Shown: positions 48,443-57,199, numbered from the stretch's first letter. The stretch is 64,000 bases of DNA from Amycolatopsis cihanbeyliensis (GCF_006715045.1 NZ_VFML01000001.1:4618501-4682500), one strand, 5' to 3'. The notes: generated by a model not told the origin, from the sequence alone. Made by a program: numbers and translations.

Positions 48443-50098
48443 TTACGAGCGTGGACGTGGCGACGGCTTGACCGGGTCGGCTGCCGTGCTCACCCGCCTG
48501 CGCCCCGGCAGGGCCGCGACCAGCACCACACCCACCAGCAGCAGGCCCGTGCCGGTCCAGAAGATCGGCACCGTGGAGTACGCGGCGCTGGTCTGCGCCA
48601 GCTTGTCCGGCACACCGGGTGCGTCACCGCCGCCGGGCGGCGGGCCCGGCTGCTTGGTGGTTCCGCATTCCACCCCGCCCTCGGGGGCGTAGGCCCTGGC
48701 GATCTGCTCACCGAGGGAAAGCTGGGCGAGCGAGGAGGGCAGCTTGTCCGCGGCGGCCTCCGGCAGCGCGTCCTTCAGCAGCTTGGTGGGCAGCACCTGC
48801 AGGTCGAGCAGCCGGGCCGAGGCGCCGAGCTGGTAGCCCTTGAACGGGTCGGTCATGTCCATGGACTGCTCGTTCAGCTGCGCAATGGACAGCCGCAGTA
48901 CCCCGAGGTCCAGCACGAAGCCCTTGGCCGCTTCGGTGATCGGCTTGGTCACGTTCTCGGCCAGCTCGGCAAGGCCACCGATGACCGGAACGTCCTTGAT
49001 CTCCTTGAAGCCGGGGATATCCCGGATCCCGGGCAGCGGGATACCGATCGGGACGTCCTGGGTCGGGTTGGCCGCGTCCAGGGTGAACAGCACCTCGCCG
49101 CCCCGTTCCACGGTCAGCACCGGGGCCTTGTACTCGACGGTCGAGGTGTCCTTGTTCCCGGTGGAGGTGACGGTCAACGTGGGCTGGCTGGCCACCTTGA
49201 TGGTCAGGCCGAGCGGGGTGCCCTTCAGGATGTTGATGTCCGCGGCCTGCATGGTCGAGACGGACTGCACGGCCTTGCGGTCCGAGTCCGGGATATCCAC
49301 CAGCCGGACCGTGGACCGGGAGGACAGCGTGTTCGGCAGGCTGATCAGCGAGCCGCTGCCGTCGCCCTTCGGCTTGTCCCCTCCGGAGAGCAGGCCGCCC
49401 AGGCTGGCCAACGGCCCCGGCAACTCGCCGAGGGTCTGCTTCAGGTCATCGCCGGCCTCGGTGAGCTCGCCCGCCTCCGGCATCGAAGGGATGACGTTCA
49501 GCACGGACAGGCTGGCCAGCGAGGTGGAGGCATCGGCGATGGTGCCCACACACGGGCCCAGCTCCGGGCTCCAGCGTGCGTGTGCCTTGCCGTTCAGCAG
49601 GCCCACGTTCAGCAGCGGGTTCGGCGGGGCGTTCAGCCCGCCGGTGATCGGTTCCGGGTTGTCCGGCAACGCGGTCTGCACCAGCGAGCCCGGCAGTTGC
49701 GGCGCGTTCCCGGCCACCGAGGCGCCGAACGGGGACGCCTGCGCGATCGACCGCTCGTAGGCCAGGTAGGCCTCGGAGTTGGCCTGAGCGCTGGACAGGC
49801 CGAGCCCGCCCTCGAAGGCAGCCTGCTTCGGCAGCTCGTCCGACATCTCGTCGATGATCGCGCTGGTCGGCACCGCGTCCGGCAGCAGCCGCAGCACGCC
49901 GAGCCCGGTGCCCGCGTCGCCGACGGCCTTACCGGTCGGCTGCACGTTCGGCGGCGAGGAGATCGGTGGCTGGCCCGGATCCTCCGGCTGCGGAATCGGC
50001 GTCGTGGGAATCTCCTGCGCCATGGCGGGCACGGCGGGCAGGGCAAGCACGGCAGCCGTCACGGGGAGTGCCAGCAGGCGGGGCAGGCGTCCGCGCAT
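48443..50098 (-). CDS. Secreted protein with C-terminal membrane anchor, Pro/Leu-rich
   Basis: 551 residues. Signal peptide (RLPRLLALPVTAAVLALPAV), a Pro-rich linker, then a long beta-rich body without known domain (GLGLSSAQANSEAYLAYERS; TVEYKAPVLTVERGGEVLFT). A Pro/Gly linker (PGPPPGGGDAPG) and a terminal helix (VPIFWTGTGLLLVGVVLVA) plus basic tail follow, i.e. a type I membrane-anchored surface protein without an LPXTG motif. It resembles actinomycete proteins of unknown function. SD AGGAGG at good distance. Confidence 0.75.
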   Translation of the reverse strand: MRGRLPRLLALPVTAAVLALPAVPAMAQEIPTTPIPQPEDPGQPPISSPPNVQPTGKAVGDAGTGLGVLRLLPDAVPTSAIIDEMSDELPKQAAFEGGLGLSSAQANSEAYLAYERSIAQASPFGASVAGNAPQLPGSLVQTALPDNPEPITGGLNAPPNPLLNVGLLNGKAHARWSPELGPCVGTIADASTSLASLSVLNVIPSMPEAGELTEAGDDLKQTLGELPGPLASLGGLLSGGDKPKGDGSGSLISLPNTLSSRSTVRLVDIPDSDRKAVQSVSTMQAADINILKGTPLGLTIKVASQPTLTVTSTGNKDTSTVEYKAPVLTVERGGEVLFTLDAANPTQDVPIGIPLPGIRDIPGFKEIKDVPVIGGLAELAENVTKPITEAAKGFVLDLGVLRLSIAQLNEQSMDMTDPFKGYQLGASARLLDLQVLPTKLLKDALPEAAADKLPSSLAQLSLGEQIARAYAPEGGVECGTTKQPGPPPGGGDAPGVPDKLAQTSAAYSTVPIFWTGTGLLLVGVVLVAALPGRRRVSTAADPVKPSPRPRS

Positions 50099-50196
50099 AT
50101 GCAGAGTCCTCCTGATAGGCCGGGTCAGTCGACTGAGACTGACGTCATAGCAGGCTAACGACGGTGGGGGCTGAAAGTGACGCGGAGTGTTGCCGC

Positions 50197-50202
50197 TACA
50201 CT
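50197..50202 (+). promoter_or_regulatory. -10 element of tRNA-Thr
   Basis: TACACT lies 33 bp before the tRNA 5' end, a plausible -10 for this gene; the matching -35 is unclear (GTGACG at 50177-50182 is too close). Confidence 0.4.
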
Positions 50203-50235
50203 CTCCAATCGAGGGACGGGCACTGCTCGTCCACT

Positions 50236-50309
50236 GCCGCGTTAGCTCAGTCGGCCAGAGCGGTTCACTCGTAATGAACAGGTCAGGGGTTCGATTCCCC
50301 TACGCGGCT
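50236..50309 (+). tRNA. tRNA-Thr (anticodon CGU)
   Basis: A 74-base cloverleaf. The acceptor stem GCCGCGT pairs with ACGCGGC (50302-50308), with T as discriminator. The D-arm carries AGCTCAGTCGG, the anticodon loop reads CT-CGT-AA, and the T-arm contains GGTTCGATTCC. CCA is not encoded. Reads the ACG Thr codon, frequent in this GC-rich genome. Confidence 0.96.
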
Positions 50310-50321
50310 CGTAGCTCGCAA

Positions 50322-50347
50322 GGGGTCCGGATCACCCGGACCCCTTT
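50322..50347 (+). terminator. tRNA-Thr terminator
   Basis: GGGGTCCGG (50322-50330) pairs with CCGGACCCC (50336-50344) across ATCAC, followed by TTT. Classic intrinsic terminator 13 bp past the tRNA. Confidence 0.88.
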
Positions 50348-50348
50348 C

Positions 50349-50861
50349 TCATGGATCGCTCAAGATTCCACGCGCGTTCCGTTCGTAGCACTCTCCGCAA
50401 CGCGGCCACTTCTTTGGCGGTTGGCTGTCGCTGGTCCAGGCCAGCACGCCGCAGGTACTGAGCACGACGGTGCGGCCGTCCAGCGTCGCGGTGATGGGCC
50501 GTTCAGGTATCCGGTGCACCATGTGCTCGTCCCGCAACCCCAGCGCTGGTCCTCCGGGGTTTGCCGGGATGGGCGGTGCGCGATGCGGCAGGGGTCGCGA
50601 GGCGGCACGTGACTCGCCGCCCCTCGTGGATGCCTGGTGCAGGCAGCCTGTACAGGGGAGACCCGCGAACGCGGGCAGCGCCTCGGCCGCGGGTACGGAC
50701 AGCCTGATGCCGCAGTAGGCCACCGCCATTCCACCGGTAGCCGTGCTCAGCGGGACGACGTGGACCGCGCGGTCCCGCTCGCCCCTCGCGTAGTCGGATC
50801 GAAGGCGTAGCAAGACCACGGGTTCGCCGCCCGGGGCGTTGACCTGCTGTTTCGGTGTCAT
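50349..50861 (-). CDS. Small Cys-pair protein (possible zinc binding), unknown function
   Basis: 170 residues. Paired Cys appear in LPCTGC (with an earlier AYCGIRLS) and in the C-terminal WPRCGECYERN, with a further STCGVLAW, giving a likely zinc site. The Cys-rich ends flank a Pro/Arg-rich middle. No known domain. It is transcribed away from the XRE gene across a shared promoter region, so it may be under the same operator (50896-50914). ATG start, weak ribosome-binding site. Confidence 0.6.
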   Translation of the reverse strand: MTPKQQVNAPGGEPVVLLRLRSDYARGERDRAVHVVPLSTATGGMAVAYCGIRLSVPAAEALPAFAGLPCTGCLHQASTRGGESRAASRPLPHRAPPIPANPGGPALGLRDEHMVHRIPERPITATLDGRTVVLSTCGVLAWTSDSQPPKKWPRCGECYERNARGILSDP

Positions 50862-50895
50862 CGTGGCTGACGCTAGCGGCCACGGCAGGTGATCA

Positions 50896-50914
50896 GTTGT
50901 ACAGTTTGTGTAAC
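50896..50914. promoter_or_regulatory. Likely XRE-regulator operator
   Basis: GTTGTACA-GTT-TGTGTAAC is a 19-bp inverted repeat with one mismatch in eight, midway between the divergent small-protein and XRE genes. XRE regulators often bind such AT-richer dyads and control themselves. Confidence 0.5.
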
Positions 50915-50964
50915 TGGGTCACTGCGTCGGCGGATATACCGGTCCGCACACGACAAGGTGGGTA

Positions 50965-52173
50965 ATGACTGAAGAAACATCCGACATAGGACGGCGCGTC
51001 CGGTACTGGCGTCGGCGCCGCAACCTCGACCGTAAACGATTCGCCGATATGGTCGGACGCTCGACCTCATGGCTGGACAAGATCGAGAACGGCGAGCGCA
51101 GCCTGCTCCGGTTGCCGATGCTCGAACGGGTCGCCGAGGCGTTGTCCGTCGACCCGAGTGCGCTCACCGACGGGGATACCCCGGACGTCCGGTGCACGGA
51201 CGCCGTCGAGGTCGAGGCGATCAAGAAGGCCCTCGGCCGGTATCCAATGCTTACCCCAGGCTCGGGCGGCGGCGTGGTGCCGGCCGACGTACATCGGCAA
51301 CTGCGATACGCAGGGTACGCCTGGCTCGCTTCCCATCTCGCCACTGTCGGCCAAGTGCTGCCGCGACTGCTTATCGATGCGCAAGCAGTCGCCAGCCAGG
51401 CAGCGGAGGCGGACCGCGCACACGCGCATCGCGCACTTGTGATGGCGTATCGGCTTGCCTGCTCGATGTTGCTGAAACACGACGCCACGGACATCGCCTG
51501 GCTAGCCGCCGATCGGGCCATGCATGCCGCCCGGTGCGGCGACGACACCATCGCGCTGGCGCGCGCCACCCGTAGCGTCGCGCGCGCCATGAGTCACGTC
51601 GGCCAGTTCGACGAGTCCGTGGCTGCGGCGACTGGCATGGCAGATCTTCTGCGGCCATACCTGGGCAACGGCGATGCGGACACGGTGCCCTTGTTCGGAA
51701 TGCTGCTGCTCTCAGCGGAAATCACCGCCTCGAGGCAGGGCAACGGGTCGCTGGCCGGCGACCTGCATCAGGAGGCGGTCTCCGCCACCGGCAGACTCGC
51801 ACCAGAGCATCGAGACCACCACACGGTGTTTGGTCCCGCCAATGTCCAGGTACACCGGGTGTCCGCGCTCGTACGGCTCAGGGAAGGGAAGCACGCCATC
51901 CGCTATGCCGACACGATCGAGCCCTCGCTGATCGCTTGTCTCCCATCCGAGCGGCAGTCGAACTACCTACTCGATCTCACCGATGCCTATACCCAGACCG
52001 GCAGCTACCGGAACGCGCTTCGCGTGCTCATCCAAGCCGATCAACTCGCCCCGCAAGAAGTCCGTTGCCGACCGTTGGCCCGGCGGCTCATCAGCGGGTT
52101 GCTGTTGACCAATCCCGGCGGAGCGGACGCCGGTCTCCGTCGAATCGCGCACAAGGCAGGGGTAAACGCGTGA
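50965..52173 (+). CDS. XRE-family regulator with TPR-like sensor part
   Basis: 402 residues. Residues 8-65 are a helix-turn-helix (DIGRRVRYWRRRRNLDRKRF, DMVGRSTSWLDKIENGERS). The remaining ~330 residues are helical pairs of TPR type (AWLAADRAMHAARCGDDTIA, YLLDLTDAYTQTGSYRNALR), typical of regulators that sense peptides or small ligands. The GTG of the next gene overlaps the stop (GTGA), so the two proteins are translated in step. SD AAGGTGG. Target genes are probably this operon and the divergent small gene. Confidence 0.85.
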   Translation: MTEETSDIGRRVRYWRRRRNLDRKRFADMVGRSTSWLDKIENGERSLLRLPMLERVAEALSVDPSALTDGDTPDVRCTDAVEVEAIKKALGRYPMLTPGSGGGVVPADVHRQLRYAGYAWLASHLATVGQVLPRLLIDAQAVASQAAEADRAHAHRALVMAYRLACSMLLKHDATDIAWLAADRAMHAARCGDDTIALARATRSVARAMSHVGQFDESVAAATGMADLLRPYLGNGDADTVPLFGMLLLSAEITASRQGNGSLAGDLHQEAVSATGRLAPEHRDHHTVFGPANVQVHRVSALVRLREGKHAIRYADTIEPSLIACLPSERQSNYLLDLTDAYTQTGSYRNALRVLIQADQLAPQEVRCRPLARRLISGLLLTNPGGADAGLRRIAHKAGVNA

Positions 52174-53129
52174 CTGCCGACAACCGTTCGAAGGTTCTCT
52201 ACACGGTGATCTGCGGGGCAGGACCCGCTGGGCGCATCGAAACATTCGTCACCCTCGCCAATGAGCGAGGCTGGGAGGTGTGCTGCATCGCCACGCCCGC
52301 TGCGATGACGCACTTCCTCGACCTGTCAGACCTTCGGGAACTCACCGGACATCAGGTGCGCCACGACTATCGACGGGAAGGCGATGAATCGTTTCCCCGC
52401 GCTGACGCCGTTGCCGTTGTGCCCGCGACCTACAACACCATCAACAAATGGGCAGCAGGTATTACCGACACGTATGCACTGAACGTGCTGGCCGAACTCA
52501 CCGGACTCGGCATACCCATCGCAGTGCTTCCGTTCGTCAACACCGCTCTCGCCGCCAACCGGGTCCTCGATCGCAGCGTCGACGAGTTGCGTCGTTCCGG
52601 CATCACCGTCCTGTATGGTCCGTCGGGCTTCCGGCCCCACCCGCCGCGTACCGGAGGCACCGCTCTCGACCGGTACCCGTGGCACCTCGCTTTGGACGCG
52701 CTGGAGATTCGGCTGCCCCCTGTCGCCGCCGCGGTCATCGTCGAGAACGCGAAAGTCCTGTTGGTCCGGCGGCTGGTGCAGGAGGGAAGCCTTTCCTGGC
52801 AGTTCCCAGCAGGGGAAATCGAGGCAGGTGAATCGGCAGCCGAAGCGGCCGTCCGCGAGGTTCGGGAGGAGACCGGCCTGAGCGTGATCGAATCCCAGGT
52901 TCTCGGTGAACGGGTTCATCCGAGCACCGGCCGCACCATGATCTACGTGGCTTGCGAAGTCGTGTCCGGAACGGCGCGGGTGGAGGAGAGCGAGGAGATC
53001 GCGGAGGTCGAATGGCTCGAGCGCGGACAACTCGGCGAGTATGTACCACACGGCTTCTACGAACCGGTTCAAGCGCACCTGGACGTTCTGCTCGCGATGA
53101 ACGCCGATGACTCGCAGCGTTCGTCGTGA
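52170..53129 (+). CDS. HFCD-type flavoprotein fused to a NUDIX hydrolase
   Basis: 319 residues in two domains. Residues ~1-175 match the HFCD/Dfp flavoprotein fold (YTVICGAGPAGRIETFVTLA; ADAVAVVPATYNTINKWA with GITDTYALNVLAEL; IPIAVLPFVNTALAANRV), where the P-A-x-x-N-T-I motif binds FMN. Residues ~185-310 are a NUDIX domain with a perfect box, GEIEAGESAAEAAV then REVREETGL. The flavoprotein may decarboxylate or otherwise handle a cysteine- or nucleotide-like substrate, while the NUDIX part hydrolyses a diphosphate. Its joint reaction is unknown. GTG start overlaps the XRE stop. Confidence 0.82.
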   Translation: MTADNRSKVLYTVICGAGPAGRIETFVTLANERGWEVCCIATPAAMTHFLDLSDLRELTGHQVRHDYRREGDESFPRADAVAVVPATYNTINKWAAGITDTYALNVLAELTGLGIPIAVLPFVNTALAANRVLDRSVDELRRSGITVLYGPSGFRPHPPRTGGTALDRYPWHLALDALEIRLPPVAAAVIVENAKVLLVRRLVQEGSLSWQFPAGEIEAGESAAEAAVREVREETGLSVIESQVLGERVHPSTGRTMIYVACEVVSGTARVEESEEIAEVEWLERGQLGEYVPHGFYEPVQAHLDVLLAMNADDSQRSS

Positions 53130-53132
53130 GGC

Positions 53133-53855
53133 TCAGTTCGGGATCGGTTCCCGCGCGGTCCGGGTCACGTCGGCGACGAGCTCGACGATGTCCGGCCCGT
53201 ACGCCTCCGAGTTGATGACCTTCAGCAGCAGGCAGAACGAGTCGTCGCGGTACTTGCGGGCGAGCCGACGGTGGTGCCGGGCAAGGTAGCGGGTCGCAGC
53301 CTGGTTGGTGATGGCGACCTGGCCGCAGAACAGGAACACCGGCCGAGCCTCCCGCTCGACGGAAAGCCGGGCCAGGATGACGTACTCCACGGCGCCCTTC
53401 TCCAGGTGATAGCGCTCCGTGCCGATCTGGAAGACGCACTGGTCGGCGGGTCCCTCGGGATCCAGGCCGGTGTTCACCGCGACACCCGGCAGCAGGGCAC
53501 GCAGGTGCGCGGCCATCCGGTGGTTGGAGACGGGCCCGCCGACGCAGAACTCGGCCTGCCGGCCGAGGCCCTGGCGCACCAGGTCATGCGCCACGATCCG
53601 GGCCTGCGCGCCGCAGTCCTTGATCAGTGCGGACAGCTCGAGCAGGGTGAACACGTCGTAGCGGTCTACCGCGTCCTCCCTTCCCGCGTGCCGGTTGACC
53701 ACGAGCAACGCGTCGGAGCCGCGCGGGAGGCCGAGAAAACGCTGCTTGCGGCGCAGCGTGCGCCGCAAGAGAAACGCACGGGTGAACCAGCCGATGGCGG
53801 CGCTGATACCCGCCGCCAGCACGCCCAGTGCGACCTCGAGCACGTCCTCAGTCAC
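53133..53855 (-). CDS. Membrane-anchored protein, unknown function
   Basis: 240 residues. One N-terminal helix (LGVLAAGISAAIGWFTRAFL) is followed by basic RRTLRRKQR, so the rest (~200 residues) faces the cytoplasm. Conserved-looking words are RQAEFCVGGPVSNHRMAAHL and NTGLDPEGPADQCVFQIG, which suggest a nucleotide- or sugar-binding alpha/beta fold; I do not recognise the family. GTG start lies 8 bp inside the end of the ECF sigma gene, so it is its downstream operon partner and may be an effector of that sigma factor. Confidence 0.5.
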   Translation of the reverse strand: MTEDVLEVALGVLAAGISAAIGWFTRAFLLRRTLRRKQRFLGLPRGSDALLVVNRHAGREDAVDRYDVFTLLELSALIKDCGAQARIVAHDLVRQGLGRQAEFCVGGPVSNHRMAAHLRALLPGVAVNTGLDPEGPADQCVFQIGTERYHLEKGAVEYVILARLSVEREARPVFLFCGQVAITNQAATRYLARHHRRLARKYRDDSFCLLLKVINSEAYGPDIVELVADVTRTAREPIPN

Positions 53856-55080
53856 GGGCGCGCATCGTAGCCGCCGCGCGGTCCAGCAGGTAGCGCTGCT
53901 CGGGCAGGCTGGTGGTCAGCCGCGCGGCCCGTTCGTAGCAGGATCGGGCGACCGTGCGCTCGCCCGCCAGCTCCAGCAGGTGCGCCCGTACCGCGTGCAG
54001 TCGGTGATGCCCGGACAGCCGCTCGTCGGTGTCCAAGCCCTCGAGCAGCGCGAGCCCGGCCTGGGGGCCGCGCACCTTGGCCACCGCCACCGCATGGTTC
54101 AGCGTGACCATCGGGTTCGGCGCGAGGCGCATCAGTATCCGGTACAGCCCGATGATCTGCGCCCAGTCGGTGTTCTCGGCGCGGGCGGCCTCCGCGTGCA
54201 CCGCCGCGATCGCCGCCTGCACCTGGTAGGGCCCGAGTTCGGCCTCGGCCAGTGCGCGGGTGATCAGGCCGCAACCCTCCTCGATGGAATCTCGGTTCCA
54301 CCGGCCGCGGTCCTGCTCCTCGAGCGGGACCAGCCCGCCGTCCGGCCGGGTGCGTGCCGCGCGGCGCGCGTCCACCAGCAGCATGAGCGCGAGCAGGCCG
54401 GTCACCTCGCCGTCCTCGGGCAGCAGGCCACGGACGGTCCTGGTGAGCCGGATGGCCTCGGCGGTCAGCTCGCCGCGGTACAGCTCGGGCCCCGAGCTGG
54501 CGGTGTAGCCCTCGTTGAAGATCAGGTACAGCACGTGCAGCACGTTGCGCAGCCGATCCGCCCGTTCCGCGGCGGGCGGTGGCCGGAACCGTGCGCCCGC
54601 CGCCCTGATCCGCTGCTTTGCCCTGCTGATGCGTTGACCCATGGTGGCTTCCGGCACGAGGAAGGCCCTGGCGATCTCCGCCGTGGTCAGCCCGCCGACC
54701 GCGCGCAGGGTGAGCGCGATCTGCGCGGGCGGGGTCAGCGCGGGATGGCAGCACAGCATCAGCAGCGTGAGTGTGTCGTCCTCGCCGGGCGGCTCGGCGC
54801 GGAGCTCGTCCGGCGGGGTCAGTGCCGCCACCTTCTCCTGCCGCTGCCTGCTGGCCCGCTCGCTGCGCAGCTGGTCGGTCAGCCTGCGCGAGGCGACCCT
54901 GATCAGCCAGCCGACCGGGCTGTCCGGCACGCCCCGCTCCGGCCACCGCGTCGCCGCCGCGAGCAATGCCTCCTGCACCGCGTCCTCCGCGGCCTCGAAA
55001 TGCCCGTAGTGCCGCACGAGCGCGGCGAGGACCTGCGGCGCCGTGCGGCGCAGCAGGCCATCGACCTCGCCGGTACTCAC
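53848..55080 (-). CDS. ECF sigma factor of the ECF42 type with TPR-like tail
   Basis: 410 residues. Region 2 is ALVRHYGHFEAAEDAVQEAL and WLIRVASRRLTDQLRSE; region 4 includes TLRAVGGLTTAEIARAFLVP and ATMGQRISRAKQRIR. The ~220-residue C-terminal extension (NVLHVLYLIFNEGY, then RPDGGLVPLEEQDR) is the helical-repeat domain of ECF42, which replaces an anti-sigma factor. ECF42 genes pair with a YCII/DGPF protein, as here. It overlaps that gene (GTGA) and the downstream membrane gene. Confidence 0.9.
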   Translation of the reverse strand: MSTGEVDGLLRRTAPQVLAALVRHYGHFEAAEDAVQEALLAAATRWPERGVPDSPVGWLIRVASRRLTDQLRSERASRQRQEKVAALTPPDELRAEPPGEDDTLTLLMLCCHPALTPPAQIALTLRAVGGLTTAEIARAFLVPEATMGQRISRAKQRIRAAGARFRPPPAAERADRLRNVLHVLYLIFNEGYTASSGPELYRGELTAEAIRLTRTVRGLLPEDGEVTGLLALMLLVDARRAARTRPDGGLVPLEEQDRGRWNRDSIEEGCGLITRALAEAELGPYQVQAAIAAVHAEAARAENTDWAQIIGLYRILMRLAPNPMVTLNHAVAVAKVRGPQAGLALLEGLDTDERLSGHHRLHAVRAHLLELAGERTVARSCYERAARLTTSLPEQRYLLDRAAATMRARD

Positions 55081-55472
55081 ATTTCCTGACCGGAGGTTTC
55101 CATGATCGGGCGCACCTCGATCCCGGCGAACCGGGCGTCCGGGAACCGTTCCGCGATCTCGGCCGCCCGCTCCGGGCTCTCGCAGTCGACCACGAAGTAC
55201 CCCGCCAGCTGTTCCTTCGCCTCCGCGTAGGGCCCGTCCGTGGTCACCGGGAGACCGTCGCGCACCCGCACGGTCCGCGTGTGCACGGGGTCGGCGAGCG
55301 CCGTGCCCGCGATGAGCTCCCCGGACTCGGTGATCTCCTTGTCCAGCGCCTCCGCTTGCTCGGAGAGCGCGGCCTGCTCGTCCTCCGGTAGCGCCTGGAA
55401 CTCCGGTGTCCGCTCGAAGATCGGGTGTCCCCAGCTCTTCGGGTTGCTGTAGATCAGGATCAGGTACTTCAT
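55077..55472 (-). CDS. YCII-related DGPF-domain protein
   Basis: 131 residues with a start MKYLILIYSN and the diagnostic TTDGPYAEAKEQLAGYFVVD. DGPF proteins are ferredoxin-like dimers; many act with ECF42 sigma factors and are thought to be part of the same stress response. It sits directly upstream of the sigma factor gene, overlapping by 4 bp. Enzymatic activity is unproven. Confidence 0.9.
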   Translation of the reverse strand: MKYLILIYSNPKSWGHPIFERTPEFQALPEDEQAALSEQAEALDKEITESGELIAGTALADPVHTRTVRVRDGLPVTTDGPYAEAKEQLAGYFVVDCESPERAAEIAERFPDARFAGIEVRPIMETSGQEM

Positions 55473-55497
55473 CTCGTTCCTCCCGCTGCCGTGCCGG

Positions 55498-55881
55498 TCA
55501 CGCCGGTCCCGCGACGCCGATCAGATTGCCCTCCGGATCGGTGAAATGCCCGACCACCAGGCCGCCGCTCGGTGCGTGCGCCGGGCCCATCCGGCGGGAC
55601 CCGCCCAGGGCCTCCGCCCTGCGCAGCGCGGCCTCCACCTCGGGGACACCGACATAGAACAGCACTTGCCGCCGGTAACCGGTGCCGCCGCCGACCCCGC
55701 CGTTGATGCCGCCCGCACCGGTCGTGCCGCCGTCCACGAACCCGTAGTTGCCCGGCTCGGAGACCTCCTCGACAACGGCGTCGCCGATGCCGAAGTCCCA
55801 GCCGAACAGCTCGGCGTAGTAGCGGCGCAGCCGCGCGGGGTCGGTCCCGATGATCTCGAAATGCACCACTGGATGTTCCAT
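55498..55881 (-). CDS. VOC-family (glyoxalase-like) protein
   Basis: 127 residues: HPVVHFEIIGTDPARLRRYY with ELFGWDFGIG, then RRQVLFYVGVPEVEAALRRA and VVGHFTDPEGNLIGVAG, a single VOC domain of the lactoylglutathione-lyase-related type. ATG 55881 follows GGAAAGGG; the longer frame starts in unrelated sequence. It is 25 bp ahead of the DGPF gene and probably first in the ECF42 operon, maybe an enzyme under its control. Confidence 0.85.
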   Translation of the reverse strand: MEHPVVHFEIIGTDPARLRRYYAELFGWDFGIGDAVVEEVSEPGNYGFVDGGTTGAGGINGGVGGGTGYRRQVLFYVGVPEVEAALRRAEALGGSRRMGPAHAPSGGLVVGHFTDPEGNLIGVAGPA

Positions 55882-55977
55882 GATCAGCCCTTTCCGCGCC
55901 GACCGCTCGGCGCCTCGCGGCGGAGGTCGGAGCGCGGTGGCCGGTTTCGACATTCCTGGCGAGGAACGTCCGAACGA

Positions 55978-56010
55978 ACTTGGGCCCTCCCGCGCGGGGA
56001 GGGCCCAAGT
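55978..56010 (-). terminator. Protease-gene terminator
   Basis: A perfect 14-bp stem (55978-55991 with 55997-56010) around GCGCG, 20 bp past the stop of the secreted trypsin gene. It separates it from the ECF42 operon, which is on the same strand. Confidence 0.82.
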
Positions 56011-56030
56011 GGTGGTTCGGTTACCGGGGA

Positions 56031-57023
56031 TCAGCAGGGGCCGAGGTCCTCCCACACGGCCCAGGAGGTCGGGTCGCCCGGCTCGGCGCCACCCGGGTAC
56101 CAGATCGCCTCCCACCGGTGGCCGTTGTGCGCCACCACGTCGCCGATCCGGTAGGAGTCCCCGGCCTGCCAGGCGGGAACGCCCTCGCAGCCTTCCGGCG
56201 GCGGGTTGTCGTCATCGTCGTCGTCGCCAACGACACCGTTGATCCAGGACCGGTAGGCGGGCACCTTCATGTAGATCGCCGGGGCCTGCCCGCAGGTCGG
56301 CTGGCCACGGCCGGCCCTGCTGGTCGCGCCGGTCAGCCGCCACTCGCCGCCTTCTTGTACGACCGACGGCCCGCCGGAGTCCCCGTAGCAGGCGCCCGCA
56401 CGGGGCACGCCACCAAGGCACAGCTCGGTGTTCGGGTCGAAGTTGGCGGTGCAACCGGAGGCCTGCACCGACACGTCGATCTCCATCAGGTCGCGCGAGG
56501 CGCCGCAGCCGCCGCGGGTCGCGCAGGTCTGGCCGAAGCCGATCAGCCTGGTCTCGGTGCCCGCGCTGGTACCGGCGTCGGCGATGTCGATCGGCGTCTG
56601 GCCCACCGACTGGGACAGCTGCACCAGCGCGATGTCGCCGGAGCCCGGCACGACCCGGGAGGTACCGACCAGGGTGCCGCCGGAGTCGTACCTGGTGCTG
56701 CCCACCCGTACCTGGAAGCCGCCGGGCGACTGACCCTGGATGCAGTGCTTCGCGGTCACGACCCAGTCGGACCTGATCAGCGAGCCGCCGCAGAAGTGCC
56801 GGCCCGAGGACTGCAACGAGGCCATGAAGTCATACGTCTGGCTGGCGCGCCGGCCACCGACGATATAGGGGGAGACATCGCCGCCGCCCTCCGCCGAGGC
56901 CGCGACGGGCGCGGTGTCGGGGGTGGACTCGGGTGCCGCCGTCGCCGATTGCGCCGTGCTCAGCATCAACCCGGCCGAAGCCAGCAGGACGCCTGCGCCG
57001 AGTCCGATCTTGCGGAGCCGCAT
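56031..57023 (-). CDS. Secreted trypsin-like protease with C-terminal chitin-binding-like domain
   Basis: 330 residues. Signal peptide (RLRKIGLGAGVLLASAGLML), a short pro-region, then mature start PYIVGGRRASQ. Triad: His in VTAKHCIQG, Asp in SGDIALVQL, Ser in GDSGGPSVV; Cys pairs are as in Streptomyces trypsins. An Asp-rich linker (GDDDDDDNPPP) leads to a ~45-residue domain (AWQAGDSYRIGDVVAHNGHR and WAVWEDLGPC) like the CBM5/12 chitin-binding fold. It may hold the protease on chitin or cell wall. ATG 57023 follows AAGGAG. Confidence 0.9.
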   Translation of the reverse strand: MRLRKIGLGAGVLLASAGLMLSTAQSATAAPESTPDTAPVAASAEGGGDVSPYIVGGRRASQTYDFMASLQSSGRHFCGGSLIRSDWVVTAKHCIQGQSPGGFQVRVGSTRYDSGGTLVGTSRVVPGSGDIALVQLSQSVGQTPIDIADAGTSAGTETRLIGFGQTCATRGGCGASRDLMEIDVSVQASGCTANFDPNTELCLGGVPRAGACYGDSGGPSVVQEGGEWRLTGATSRAGRGQPTCGQAPAIYMKVPAYRSWINGVVGDDDDDDNPPPEGCEGVPAWQAGDSYRIGDVVAHNGHRWEAIWYPGGAEPGDPTSWAVWEDLGPC

Positions 57024-57199
57024 GGGCTGTCGCTCCTTTCCACGAGCTGTGCAGGGGAGGATCAGGAGCTCCTTGATCACCGAGCCGGTTCCGGTGGCCG
57101 GCCCGGACAAACTATGACCCGCCGTGCCCGCGCACCGTCATCCTTACGGGGGATCAATCGCGGTTATCCCCGGAGATCGCGTGCCGGATCGGCCGGCCG

